Below are positions 1 through 7,522 of a DNA stretch of 38,143 bases, in pieces; positions within the stretch are counted from its first letter, which is position 1; the number at the start of each line of letters is the position of its first letter. Below the pieces are notes generated by a model, which had not been told where the DNA came from, did not search any database, and saw only the letters and a program-made list of their open reading frames with translations. The stretch is from UBA12478 sp964513275 (GTDB lineage: Bacteria > Patescibacteriota > Patescibacteriia > UBA9934 > GWF2-40-263). The position numbers and the translations under genes were made by a program. Location: contig CAZELN010000005.1 of NCBI GenBank assembly GCA_964513275.1, positions 1 through 38,143 of the forward strand, in the 5' to 3' direction.

Positions 1-179
1 CCGTCCATGTGCGGCATGATGATATCCATAACGACTAAGTCGTAAGCGCGCTTCTTTAACAATTTGATAGCTTCAACGCCGTCATGAGCAATATCAGAAG
101 AAAGGGAAGCTCGCGTAAGCGCTTCTTGCTGGATGGCTGACATGACTGTCTCGTCTTCGACGATTAAAACGTGAGGCAT
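1..179 (-). CDS. Response regulator, receiver domain (5' part only)
   Basis: This is the first 59 codons of a response regulator that runs off the left edge of the window. The protein starts MPHVLIVEDE, and Glu8-Asp9 form the acidic pocket that binds magnesium. The phosphate-accepting aspartate is Asp52 in the strand VVMDIIMPHMDG. The part that would show an output domain lies outside the window. The ATG is seven bases after the stop of the histidine kinase, with AAGG placed as a ribosome binding site inside the end of the kinase gene, so the two are co-transcribed and are very probably a cognate pair. Confidence 0.9.
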   Translation of the reverse strand, partial: MPHVLIVEDETVMSAIQQEALTRASLSSDIAHDGVEAIKLLKKRAYDLVVMDIIMPHMD

Positions 180-185
180 AAGACC

Positions 186-1346
186 TTATTTGCGTTGATC
201 ACTTGGAAACATCACCCAAAATGTTGTTCCTTTTCCTTGCACGGACATGAATCGCACGTTTCCTCCCATCTGTTCCAACAACATTTTTGCGGTATACAAC
301 CCAAGACCTGAGCCTTTGAATCCTTGCGTGACAGCATTATCGGCTCGAAAAAATTTGGAAAACATCCGATCCTGTTGGTTTTGTGGAATCCCGACTCCCG
401 TATCCCGAACCTCAACTTCTACACGTTCGTCTATCTGTCGGATTCGGATGGAAATCTTCCCTCTCATCCTATTGTACTTTACCGCATTTGCCACAAAATT
501 CGCCAGTACTTCGCGCAACATCGCCGGATCCGCATACACGGATTTTACCTTTCCAATCTGTACGAGACGAACGGTGATATGTTTTGCCTTAATGAAAGGA
601 ATTTGCGTCTCAAGAATATGCTTGACAAGATCCTTTAAAACAATCTTATCCACATGCTGTGGCTCCAGCGACGTCTCCAGTCGGGAGGCTTCCAAAAAAT
701 CGTCCACAAGATCGATCATCCTCTCTGTTGCGTCATTCATACGACGCAAGTACTCGCGATCTTTGGCCGGAAGCTCGCTCCCAACATCCTTCGTAAAAAT
801 CTCGCCGTACCATTTCAATGAGGCAAGCGGCGACCGAAGCTGGTGAGATGCAATGCCAATAAAATTTGATTTGATGCGATCGATAAGTTCCTCTTTCGAG
901 ACATCCTCGACCAAACCAACGATCGCGGATGAAACGTCGTCTGACGCAGGAACGAATGCCGCAGAAATTGACACGGGAATGAGTTCCCCTTCACGTTTCA
1001 CCCACATCCGTGAGACGGGAACTGAACACCGATGCTGCAACGCGCGTTGGAACGGATGCTCTTTGGCACTGATGGCTGAACCTGTCTGATCGAAAAGCGG
1101 AAGACGTTCAACCAACGATGCACCCTGGTTCTTTGCGTCCGGAAAGAGACGGCTCGCCGGCTGGTTTATCGCGATAATTTCACGATTCTGGTCAATAACG
1201 ATAATTCCTTGACTGAATCCCATTAACAACTTCATCTCACGATCACGGAACGCGCCGGAAATATGACGCTCACCCGCGAGGAAGAGCAACCAAATGAGCG
1301 CAGCCGCATCGATAGCAAGGATCAGTTGTAAGAACAAGACAAGCAT
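186..1346 (-). CDS. PAS-domain sensor histidine kinase
   Basis: This is a membrane-bound sensor kinase of 386 residues. One hydrophobic segment (residues 2-24) anchors it. A PAS domain follows (about 40-150), then a HisKA dimerisation domain whose phosphorylated His168 sits in SHQLRSPL, then an ATPase domain with the N box around Asn287, the G1 box DTGVGIP from Asp315 and the G2 box GSGLGL at 345-350. All catalytic residues are present. There is no large extracytoplasmic loop, so the signal is probably read in the membrane or by the PAS domain in the cytoplasm. The start has a strong AGGAGGA ribosome binding site just upstream. The receiver gene follows directly. The target genes are unknown; the neighbouring surface locus is a guess based only on position. 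Confidence 0.93.
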   Translation of the reverse strand: MLVLFLQLILAIDAAALIWLLFLAGERHISGAFRDREMKLLMGFSQGIIVIDQNREIIAINQPASRLFPDAKNQGASLVERLPLFDQTGSAISAKEHPFQRALQHRCSVPVSRMWVKREGELIPVSISAAFVPASDDVSSAIVGLVEDVSKEELIDRIKSNFIGIASHQLRSPLASLKWYGEIFTKDVGSELPAKDREYLRRMNDATERMIDLVDDFLEASRLETSLEPQHVDKIVLKDLVKHILETQIPFIKAKHITVRLVQIGKVKSVYADPAMLREVLANFVANAVKYNRMRGKISIRIRQIDERVEVEVRDTGVGIPQNQQDRMFSKFFRADNAVTQGFKGSGLGLYTAKMLLEQMGGNVRFMSVQGKGTTFWVMFPSDQRK

Positions 1347-1363
1347 ATTCCTCCTGCGATGCG

Positions 1364-2281
1364 TTACACGGATGTTGCCTCAATGGACATGTTTCCCGAA
1401 CACACACCGCTGACGATCTCTGGGAGAATAATGTTGAAGTAGAGCGATTTGGTAAGCGCTACATCGTCATCGGTTCCAACAGAAAGCCCGACGTCCGCTG
1501 GAGTACCCGAAAGGTCTGTCGCGACTGGATTCCCATAGCCAACATCCGTCAAACTCCATTGAATACTGGAAACGGGAATTGTTCCGTTTACGCTGCACGT
1601 CATGCTGCCACCTGAGACCCGAACGCTGGCAACGTCGTTCCCTTGTTGTGTGAGAACATATTCCGTATTGTTTGCATTGGTTGTCGCCTGTTCCCGTTGC
1701 AGAGTTCCGAAATCAAGCGTGCTGGGAATTCCCAGCGCTAAGAGTGTTTGCATTTCAAACGCCTTAATGCTGGAAGCGAGTTGCTCGGAGTCATCTTCCA
1801 CAAGCACTTCCGCGTTCCATACTTCCCCTGCATGCGTGCCGCCCGACATGGTCGAATCCGCCACATAGGAAATCTCAACCAAGCAAGAATAATTGAGCAC
1901 GGTCGAACTATTAGGCGTTACCGTGCAAAATGTTTGGTAACAGTCATTTACGTCCGTCATACATCCGGCGCCGGCCAGTTCCCGATACAACCTCAGTTCC
2001 ACGTAATCCAGATCCCCATCGGCAAAACCCGTTCCAACTCCATCACCATCCGTCACGCGACCATTGACGTAAATCGTTTTTACCGCCCCGACATTTGGAA
2101 CGAGCGGATTTTGAACATTATACGTATCAACATACGAATAGGCATTTGTTGTCACAAAAATATCTACTACGCCAGGCGGCGAACTGGCTGAAACGTTTCC
2201 GACAGACAGTACCATCCCTGATACAAAAACCATTGTCGCGATGATGTTTGTAATTCCCAGACGATACGTCATATTTTTCAT
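1364..2281 (-). CDS. Secreted six-cysteine surface protein, WxL-like (paralogue A)
   Basis: A secreted protein of 305 residues with a signal peptide (residues about 8-32, ending in SAS). The mature part has two β-rich halves. The first (about 45-170) carries the phrase DGDGVGTGFADGDLD and four cysteines. The second (about 185-305) starts LGIPSTLDFGTL and ends with a predicted β-sandwich. It is a clear paralogue of the protein at 2635-3615: the six cysteines match one to one, as do LALxIPSTxDxGTLxREQxTTN and WSLTD. The second half recalls WxL cell-wall-binding domains (x-DFG start, W-x-L motif, closing TLxWxxxxP-like strand), but this is resemblance by eye only. An AT-rich extended −10-like site (TGGTAAACT) lies 15 bases before the ATG. 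Confidence 0.7.
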   Translation of the reverse strand: MKNMTYRLGITNIIATMVFVSGMVLSVGNVSASSPPGVVDIFVTTNAYSYVDTYNVQNPLVPNVGAVKTIYVNGRVTDGDGVGTGFADGDLDYVELRLYRELAGAGCMTDVNDCYQTFCTVTPNSSTVLNYSCLVEISYVADSTMSGGTHAGEVWNAEVLVEDDSEQLASSIKAFEMQTLLALGIPSTLDFGTLQREQATTNANNTEYVLTQQGNDVASVRVSGGSMTCSVNGTIPVSSIQWSLTDVGYGNPVATDLSGTPADVGLSVGTDDDVALTKSLYFNIILPEIVSGVCSGNMSIEATSV

Positions 2282-2330
2282 GCAAAGATCAGAAGTAGTT
2301 TACCACACATGCCAGAAAGAAAAAACAAAA

Positions 2331-2356
2331 ACCGTTCTCCTTTCGAACGGTTTTTG
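2331..2356 (-). terminator. Intrinsic terminator of the paralogue B operon
   Basis: On the minus strand the arms ACCGTTC (2345-2351) and GAACGGT (2331-2337) form a seven-base-pair stem with a seven-base loop, followed by TTTTTGTTTTTTC. It lies just after the 79-residue protein gene and before the paralogue A gene, so it ends the 3615-2374 operon and separates the two surface units. Confidence 0.85.
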
Positions 2357-2373
2357 TTCGTCTGACCGATCAA

Positions 2374-2613
2374 TTACTCAGCAACTCTGACCGTTGTTTC
2401 AACATCTTGATTGGCGACATTCACGCTTGTTCTTACTCCAAATTCCTCATTGCCGAGAGCCGCTCCATCCATAGAACCGGCCGAGAGCTCTTCTGCAGCC
2501 TCCTGCGCAGATGGGGAGACCTCAACCGTAGACGCAGCATAGAGTGAGACAAGGAGCCATCCGCTCAACAACGCCACCAGTACCCCAAGGGTTGCGAGAA
2601 CTTTAATATTCAT
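2374..2613 (-). CDS. Small secreted or membrane-anchored protein, unknown
   Basis: A 79-residue protein with an N-terminal hydrophobic segment (about residues 5-27, ending LYAAS) that could be a signal peptide or an anchor. The rest is acidic and polar (Glu, Ala, Ser, Val), with no motif I recognise. It starts 21 bases after the stop of paralogue B, with AAGAG before the ATG, and lies upstream of the terminator at 2331-2356. It is therefore the last gene of that operon and probably works with the secreted six-cysteine protein, for example as a membrane partner. No function can be assigned. Confidence 0.65.
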   Translation of the reverse strand: MNIKVLATLGVLVALLSGWLLVSLYAASTVEVSPSAQEAAEELSAGSMDGAALGNEEFGVRTSVNVANQDVETTVRVAE

Positions 2614-2634
2614 ACTCTTGAGTTGAGAGGTTAA

Positions 2635-3615
2635 TTAGGCGGCGATGGCCGTAATGGTATTCGTGCCGGAGCATGTACCTGAAGCAACAGCCGGCATGAT
2701 AATGCCCCAATACAATGTCTTTGTCAGCGCTGTGCTGTCGCTTGTCCTGTAACCAAGACCAAAGTTCGTGTCAACAGCGCTGCCAGTGAGTGCCGTCACT
2801 CCGCCAGCTCCTGCGGAAAGATCCGTCAGGCTCCATTTTTGCTGTCCAGCCGTAATCGTTCCAACCACGGAACAGGTCATGGTCGTTCCTGAGACTTCCA
2901 CGTCTGCCTGATCGTTACCATACTGAGTAATACTCATCTCAATATTGTTGGTGTTGGTCGTTGACTGCTCGCGAGCTAACGTGCCGTAATCAATAGTAGA
3001 TGGAATGCTTAATGCCAAGAGTGTGCCAACCTCAAATGTCTGAGTGGAGGTCGCGTTTGACGTGGAATCATCGAGCACTTTCACGCTTGCGGTCCATGTG
3101 TCTGAAGGAGCTGTTGCACCGGTAAGCGTTCCATCAGCGTAATACTGCATCGAAAACGTGCATGTATAGTTGAGTGTCGTGGAGTCAACAACTGAGCCTA
3201 GCGAACAAGTACCGCCGCCATTTGTGAAATAACAGCCGTTATTATCCGTGCTACCGCCTGCACAGCCTGCTGTGCCCAAGGAGGTTAAATACAATTCTCC
3301 CTCAAGATCAGCGAGGTCGCCGCTGGCAAAACTTGTTCCAACTCCATTATCATCAGACACGGTTCCGGTAATCGTAACAGTTTCTGTTGTTCCGGCGTTC
3401 AAGGAGAGTGTGCCTCCGCTTGAAACAGTTGAGCCATTATCTTTCAACACAAGCGTGTCAACAGTTGGCGCGACGTTCGTGACAGTTGTTTGTGTTGTCA
3501 CGGAATCAGCCTGGGAGTTGACGCTGACAAGTAGGATAGAAACGAAAATCCCGATCAAGATAAGGGCTCCGCCCAGCACCCACGTGAGTGCATTTGAATT
3601 ATCTCCTTGCTGCAT
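2635..3615 (-). CDS. Secreted six-cysteine surface protein, WxL-like (paralogue B)
   Basis: A secreted protein of 326 residues. The N-terminus has a hydrophobic segment (about 10-32) and then a Thr/Val/Ser-rich stretch typical of exported proteins. The middle domain contains VSDDNGVGTSFASGDLADLE and four cysteines. The C-terminal domain starts LSIPSTIDYGTL and contains QQKWSLTD and two cysteines. It shares its architecture and all six cysteines with paralogue A, so three disulfides are likely once it is outside the cell. It has the best σ70-type promoter in the region (3673-3701) and should be highly expressed, as expected for an abundant surface or S-layer-like protein. A hairpin (GGAAAG/CTTTCC) lies in the leader just before the start. 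Confidence 0.72.
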   Translation of the reverse strand: MQQGDNSNALTWVLGGALILIGIFVSILLVSVNSQADSVTTQTTVTNVAPTVDTLVLKDNGSTVSSGGTLSLNAGTTETVTITGTVSDDNGVGTSFASGDLADLEGELYLTSLGTAGCAGGSTDNNGCYFTNGGGTCSLGSVVDSTTLNYTCTFSMQYYADGTLTGATAPSDTWTASVKVLDDSTSNATSTQTFEVGTLLALSIPSTIDYGTLAREQSTTNTNNIEMSITQYGNDQADVEVSGTTMTCSVVGTITAGQQKWSLTDLSAGAGGVTALTGSAVDTNFGLGYRTSDSTALTKTLYWGIIMPAVASGTCSGTNTITAIAA

Positions 3616-3672
3616 ATTTTATTTTTTGGAAAGAAAGTAAATAATCTTTCCGCATAAAAATTAATTATCCAC

Positions 3673-3701
3673 ATTATAGCAAAATTCTTTCCCTCCTTCA
3701 A
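3673..3701 (-). promoter_or_regulatory. Strong promoter of the paralogue B gene
   Basis: On the minus strand: TTGAAG (3696-3701), a 17-base spacer ending TGC, and TATAAT (3673-3678). This is a near-consensus promoter with an extended −10. The leader is about 50 bases and holds a GGAAAG…CTTTCC hairpin before the A-rich stretch ahead of the ATG at 3615. Confidence 0.85.
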
Positions 3702-3728
3702 CATGACAGCATCGTGACTGAGGATAAG

Positions 3729-5096
3729 TCACTTCCGAGATTCTGTTGGGACGCTGGAATCGGAAGGAGTACTGAGAGGATTCGTAGGAAGAGTTTCTGT
3801 CGTTTGTGGTGCTGGCATTCTTTCAGGTTCATTGACTCGAATTGGAACCGGTTTCTTCCGACGTTTCAGACGAACCAACAAAATGACGAACAGAATCATC
3901 GCCAGAGCCAGACCAATGAGCCCCGCCGGAGAATTCAACAATGAAGAAATCTTTGTTCCGCCAAAATCAATTCCCGAAACTGAATCACGAACCTCAAATG
4001 AAATGGCTTTCGAAGCTGTCTGTCGGCTTGCATATTCCACGTACGACGACAGCTGATACGCGCCAACCGTATCCGCAAGGATCAACTCGGATAACACAAT
4101 CTCCTCGCCTGGCGATACCGCATATTCATTACTGCGAACTAAATCAAGGATTTGTCCATCGCGCGAAATCTCCGTCACTAAAGACGCGTCTACGTTCACT
4201 TCACCGTCATTTTCAAATATCGCGCTTAACTTTACCTTTTCACCGACAGAAAACGCTTCTTTATTGAGGCTCAAACTTTTCAGAGTTCCTGATTGAGCCA
4301 ATGTTCCTGGTGCATAAACGTCAAACGGTTGCGACGTTTCAATCGTCTCTGACTCGTCGCTATCGATTTGATAAAAGGCAGCGGTGACTGAATACGCGCC
4401 GCGGGTAAGAACGGCGGGTACATTGACGGTAAACGATTGATTCTCCATTCCGGCTCGAACCGTTTCTATCTGATCATCTTCAAGCGCATATTCGCCAACC
4501 GATGCGCCAGAGGAGTCAAAGAACGTAAAAACGATCTTCGAAGGCTGCCAATCCACGTTTCCAGAATTGTTCACAGAATAGACAACGGACGTGTCCAAGC
4601 CCTCTTCCGTCGGAAGTGCGTACAAGGATGCAATCTCATATTCCAGCCGCTCCTCTCCTCCGACAGTCGCCAAAATCTGGGCGGTCACGCCGGTCACGAC
4701 CGCTACGGAGTTACCCGTGGATCCGTCGCTGGAACTCGCGGCCTTCAAAAAACGCAGCTTCCACTCGTACTCGCCGTTTTGGGCGTTCGCGGGCGTTACT
4801 CCAAACTCATAGGTAATCTCATTCTGACCACTGAACATGACAACGTCTGTTTCTTGCAAAACGAAGAAATCCACGTCTTGTTCGTCGGGCTGAACGTGGA
4901 TCAAGACATCGCCTACGTCATCTGGGGCACGAAATAAACTCACGGAGCGTGTTTGCGTGGTGTCACGCAACAGATCGCTCACTTCTATGGTCGGCGGAGA
5001 AAGGCCAAGCGCATTGGCGGGAGACGCGGAAAAAAAACCTGCGGATACAACAAACGCGAACGCAAGAATTATTTTGGAAAGATGTGTGGACGGCAT
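3729..5096 (-). CDS. Membrane-anchored surface protein, DUF916-like N-terminal domain
   Basis: A 455-residue exported protein. The signal peptide ends ASPANA (about residue 29). The mature protein begins LGLSPPTIEV, the start of a β-sandwich domain (about 30-150) that ends with VVTGVTAQI. Two or three further immunoglobulin-like repeats follow (about 155-375). One transmembrane helix (about 388-410) is followed by a basic tail RLKRRKKP and a Pro/Thr/Ser-rich cytoplasmic end. The N-terminal domain is shared with the proteins at 5972-7522 and 7519-8928, so the three are paralogues. The layout (extracellular β domains, C-terminal anchor, basic tail) resembles DUF916/WxL-interacting proteins of Firmicutes. 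It is preceded after two bases by the small membrane protein gene at 5099-5449, so the two form one unit. Confidence 0.75.
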   Translation of the reverse strand: MPSTHLSKIILAFAFVVSAGFFSASPANALGLSPPTIEVSDLLRDTTQTRSVSLFRAPDDVGDVLIHVQPDEQDVDFFVLQETDVVMFSGQNEITYEFGVTPANAQNGEYEWKLRFLKAASSSDGSTGNSVAVVTGVTAQILATVGGEERLEYEIASLYALPTEEGLDTSVVYSVNNSGNVDWQPSKIVFTFFDSSGASVGEYALEDDQIETVRAGMENQSFTVNVPAVLTRGAYSVTAAFYQIDSDESETIETSQPFDVYAPGTLAQSGTLKSLSLNKEAFSVGEKVKLSAIFENDGEVNVDASLVTEISRDGQILDLVRSNEYAVSPGEEIVLSELILADTVGAYQLSSYVEYASRQTASKAISFEVRDSVSGIDFGGTKISSLLNSPAGLIGLALAMILFVILLVRLKRRKKPVPIRVNEPERMPAPQTTETLPTNPLSTPSDSSVPTESRK

Positions 5097-5098
5097 AG

Positions 5099-5449
5099 TT
5101 ATTTAAAGGCAATGGTCGCAAGCATGAGCAATAAAATGAGTAAAAGCGTTGAGGTGAAAAAAACCGTCTTTATCCGTTCCACGTTCTTTGTGTAATCAGC
5201 ATAGGAATGACTAAACGTCCCGTCGCTCCCAGCCGGGTACATCTTTTGGAAGCTCACGGATGGGTCATGAAGCACCATGGACGGGAGATGCTTCACGTGC
5301 TCCGCCGTGAGCATCGCATGGATGACCGACGCGGCGCCGAAGCCAATGACGAACCCAATGAACATAGGAAACCTGGACGTAACGCGAAGGGTGTCGACAA
5401 CGCTCGCAAGAATTGCTTGAACGCCGAAAAAAAAGTTGTCCACGTCCAT
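5099..5449 (-). CDS. Small two-helix membrane protein, unknown
   Basis: A 116-residue protein with two predicted transmembrane helices (about 25-47 and 92-114) and a polar loop between them. It has no motif I recognise. Its stop codon is followed after two bases by the ATG of the surface protein at 3729-5096, so the two are translated together. The gene is divergent from the signal peptidase gene with about 40 bases between the starts. A role as a membrane accessory of the surface protein is possible, on context alone. Confidence 0.7.
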   Translation of the reverse strand: MDVDNFFFGVQAILASVVDTLRVTSRFPMFIGFVIGFGAASVIHAMLTAEHVKHLPSMVLHDPSVSFQKMYPAGSDGTFSHSYADYTKNVERIKTVFFTSTLLLILLLMLATIAFK

Positions 5450-5489
5450 ACGCGCCTATGATATCATAAGCTCACGAACCAGAAAATGT

Positions 5490-6002
5490 ATGTTTTTGTT
5501 CTTCCTAAAACAAACTGCTCGCGTGCTAGGAGTGTTTATTGTTCTCCTGCTTTTCCTCCGAGGATTTATCGTCGAGCCAGGTCGGGTCAACGGACAGTCT
5601 ATGGAGACCACGTTCATGGACGGGGAACTATTCTTGGTGAACAAATACCTCTTGCTCTTTCGCGCGCCTGAACGCGGAGATGTGATCCAAGCCATCGATC
5701 CTCTTTCCAAACATCTTGTCATAAAACGCGTCATTGGACTGCCTGGCGAACGTCTTGCGATTCATGACGGGTCGATCTACGTTCAAAATGAAGACGGAAC
5801 GGAAACACGCATAGACGAACCTTGGCTCCCCGACGGTGAATGGACGCAATCAGCACAGAGAACGGATGAAACGTATATGCCGCTCTCCGCGCAATCTTAT
5901 TTTCTCCTTGGAGATAATCGAGATAAAAGCACGGACTCGCGCGCGTACGGATCCGTCCATCGAAGCGACATCTACGGACTCGTGCTCAAACCGCCTTTTT
6001 GA
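5490..6002 (+). CDS. lepB: Signal peptidase I
   Basis: This membrane protease removes signal peptides from exported proteins. The 170-residue form starting MFLFFLKQTARVLG is preferred over the ATG at 5436, because the earlier start would overlap the divergent gene and would add a polar stretch before the single N-terminal transmembrane helix. Numbered from the chosen ATG, the catalytic Ser37 lies in GQSMETTF and the general-base Lys79 in VIKRVIGLPGE. The third family box is GDNRDKSTDSRAYG near the C-terminus. The length is normal for the short bacterial form. It sits among at least five genes for exported proteins, which are its likely substrates. Its last 31 bases overlap the 3' end of the gene on the other strand, tail to tail. 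Confidence 0.93.
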   Translation: MFLFFLKQTARVLGVFIVLLLFLRGFIVEPGRVNGQSMETTFMDGELFLVNKYLLLFRAPERGDVIQAIDPLSKHLVIKRVIGLPGERLAIHDGSIYVQNEDGTETRIDEPWLPDGEWTQSAQRTDETYMPLSAQSYFLLGDNRDKSTDSRAYGSVHRSDIYGLVLKPPF

Positions 6003-7522
6003 AGGTGCTCAAGCGTTTCGTCAGCCGAAAGTTCCGTGATCGGGACACGCTTGAATGTGCGGGTATCCACCAAAGAAATGGCATCTGTTTGCGCGTCAAT
6101 GGAAATTCGTTCCAACCAAAGCGATGGACTGAAAACATAGTATTGGGCACCGACCGGAGCCAGTATCCATTCATCATCCAAACGGATCATGCCCCATCGC
6201 GATCGTTGCGCGGACGATTCTAACGGACGCGGATTTTCAAATAATGGATCTTTCTCTTGTTGCTCGGATTCCGAGAGCGTCTCAGACGTCTTCCTCCACA
6301 CATCATACGCATAGGCAGCTTGCGATGTCTGAATGATAACCAGATTGGGTTGCTCAGCAGAAAACCAAGCTGCCTGAATGTCTCCATCGACAGCACGATC
6401 AAGAAAATCGCACTCAATCTCCGATGATTCCCAGATCTCTGACAAACACCAATAGGCTTCGTCTTGTTGGGATCCTACTCCGGAAAAAACCGCATACGTT
6501 CCAATCTGATTTTCTCGCACGGATGAAACAATCCCTGGCAAGTCGTCGCTTCCAAACGGCTTAATGCCGCTCTCATAAAATACGAACAATCGTTTCTCGT
6601 ACGACTCATCCGTCTGCGCATCCGCCGGCATGACGTACACGCGATCCTGCGAAGTGGCCATGTAATTCCAACGACCTTCCATTTCTTGGGATTGTCCAGT
6701 AGAAGGACTAAGGAAAACGTCAGGACGACCAGCAGAGGTGATAAGAAAAAATGCTCCGTCCGTGAGAAGGGAAATATTCATGTTCCAGACATCTGTCCAG
6801 CGATGGATCGGAACACGGCCGCTCACATACGCCCACCCAAAAATGCCGAAAACAAAGGCTGTGGAACAAAGCAAGAAAACCCATCCGCTGGCGCGTGAGG
6901 GCAAGCGCCGCCTTCTCCAGAGAATGATGCTCAGGCACAACACGGCTGCGGCAAACAGGAGAAACGGCACATCCGTTTGCCAAGATGATACCGGCCAACC
7001 GCCTTGCTCATCTGAACCATCTGCGATCGATGTCGTCTCGGCATCCGCAATTTGGGCTGCTTGATCTTCAACCAATCCTCCCTCGTTTATCGTCACGTTT
7101 ATTTCCATGACATTCCCCAATATCTGACTCGTCGCTCCGTTTCCCTCTTCGGGTTTTTCGTTCAAAAACTCCAACGCCGCCTCAAAATGTTCAACACCCT
7201 CTAATTTCGACGTATCGACCGCAAACGTATATCGAACGTCATACTCGCCAAGCGGCAGAAGAAATCGTTCCCCGGAAGTAAACTGGATCGCACCTGTTTG
7301 GTCATCCCTTGCGGAAACCAAAAGATAGGTATCCTCTTTCGGATTAGCTCGGACAATGGAAACGAACCCGTACAAAACGTCTCCGCGAGTCACCTGTGTT
7401 TCTAAGACAGAAGGAGTGATCCCAAATGTCGCGGCAAAAAGCCGAGTCGGCAATAGCAGGAGAAGCGCGATGACGCTACAAAGGAAAAAAGACGATCTGA
7501 TCCTCATACATCTAATCCTCAT
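5972..7522 (-). CDS. Exported membrane protein with DUF916-like N-terminal domain
   Basis: A 516-residue protein. A signal peptide (about 8-30, ending LFA) is followed by AATFGITPSVLET and a β domain (about 31-155) that matches the N-terminal domain of the proteins at 3729-5096 and 7519-8928. Two transmembrane helices follow (about 185-202 and 214-236), joined by the basic loop WRRRRLPSR. The C-terminal half (about 245-516) is soluble, rich in aromatic residues and β-prone, and repeats patterns such as YAVFSG, YYVFSP and VFLSPS. It might be a propeller-like sensor domain, but I do not recognise it. With two helices, this half should lie outside the cell. The start overlaps the stop of the upstream gene by four bases (translational coupling). 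The 3' end overlaps lepB on the other strand. Confidence 0.75.
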   Translation of the reverse strand: MRIRCMRIRSSFFLCSVIALLLLLPTRLFAATFGITPSVLETQVTRGDVLYGFVSIVRANPKEDTYLLVSARDDQTGAIQFTSGERFLLPLGEYDVRYTFAVDTSKLEGVEHFEAALEFLNEKPEEGNGATSQILGNVMEINVTINEGGLVEDQAAQIADAETTSIADGSDEQGGWPVSSWQTDVPFLLFAAAVLCLSIILWRRRRLPSRASGWVFLLCSTAFVFGIFGWAYVSGRVPIHRWTDVWNMNISLLTDGAFFLITSAGRPDVFLSPSTGQSQEMEGRWNYMATSQDRVYVMPADAQTDESYEKRLFVFYESGIKPFGSDDLPGIVSSVRENQIGTYAVFSGVGSQQDEAYWCLSEIWESSEIECDFLDRAVDGDIQAAWFSAEQPNLVIIQTSQAAYAYDVWRKTSETLSESEQQEKDPLFENPRPLESSAQRSRWGMIRLDDEWILAPVGAQYYVFSPSLWLERISIDAQTDAISLVDTRTFKRVPITELSADETLEHLQKGGLSTSP

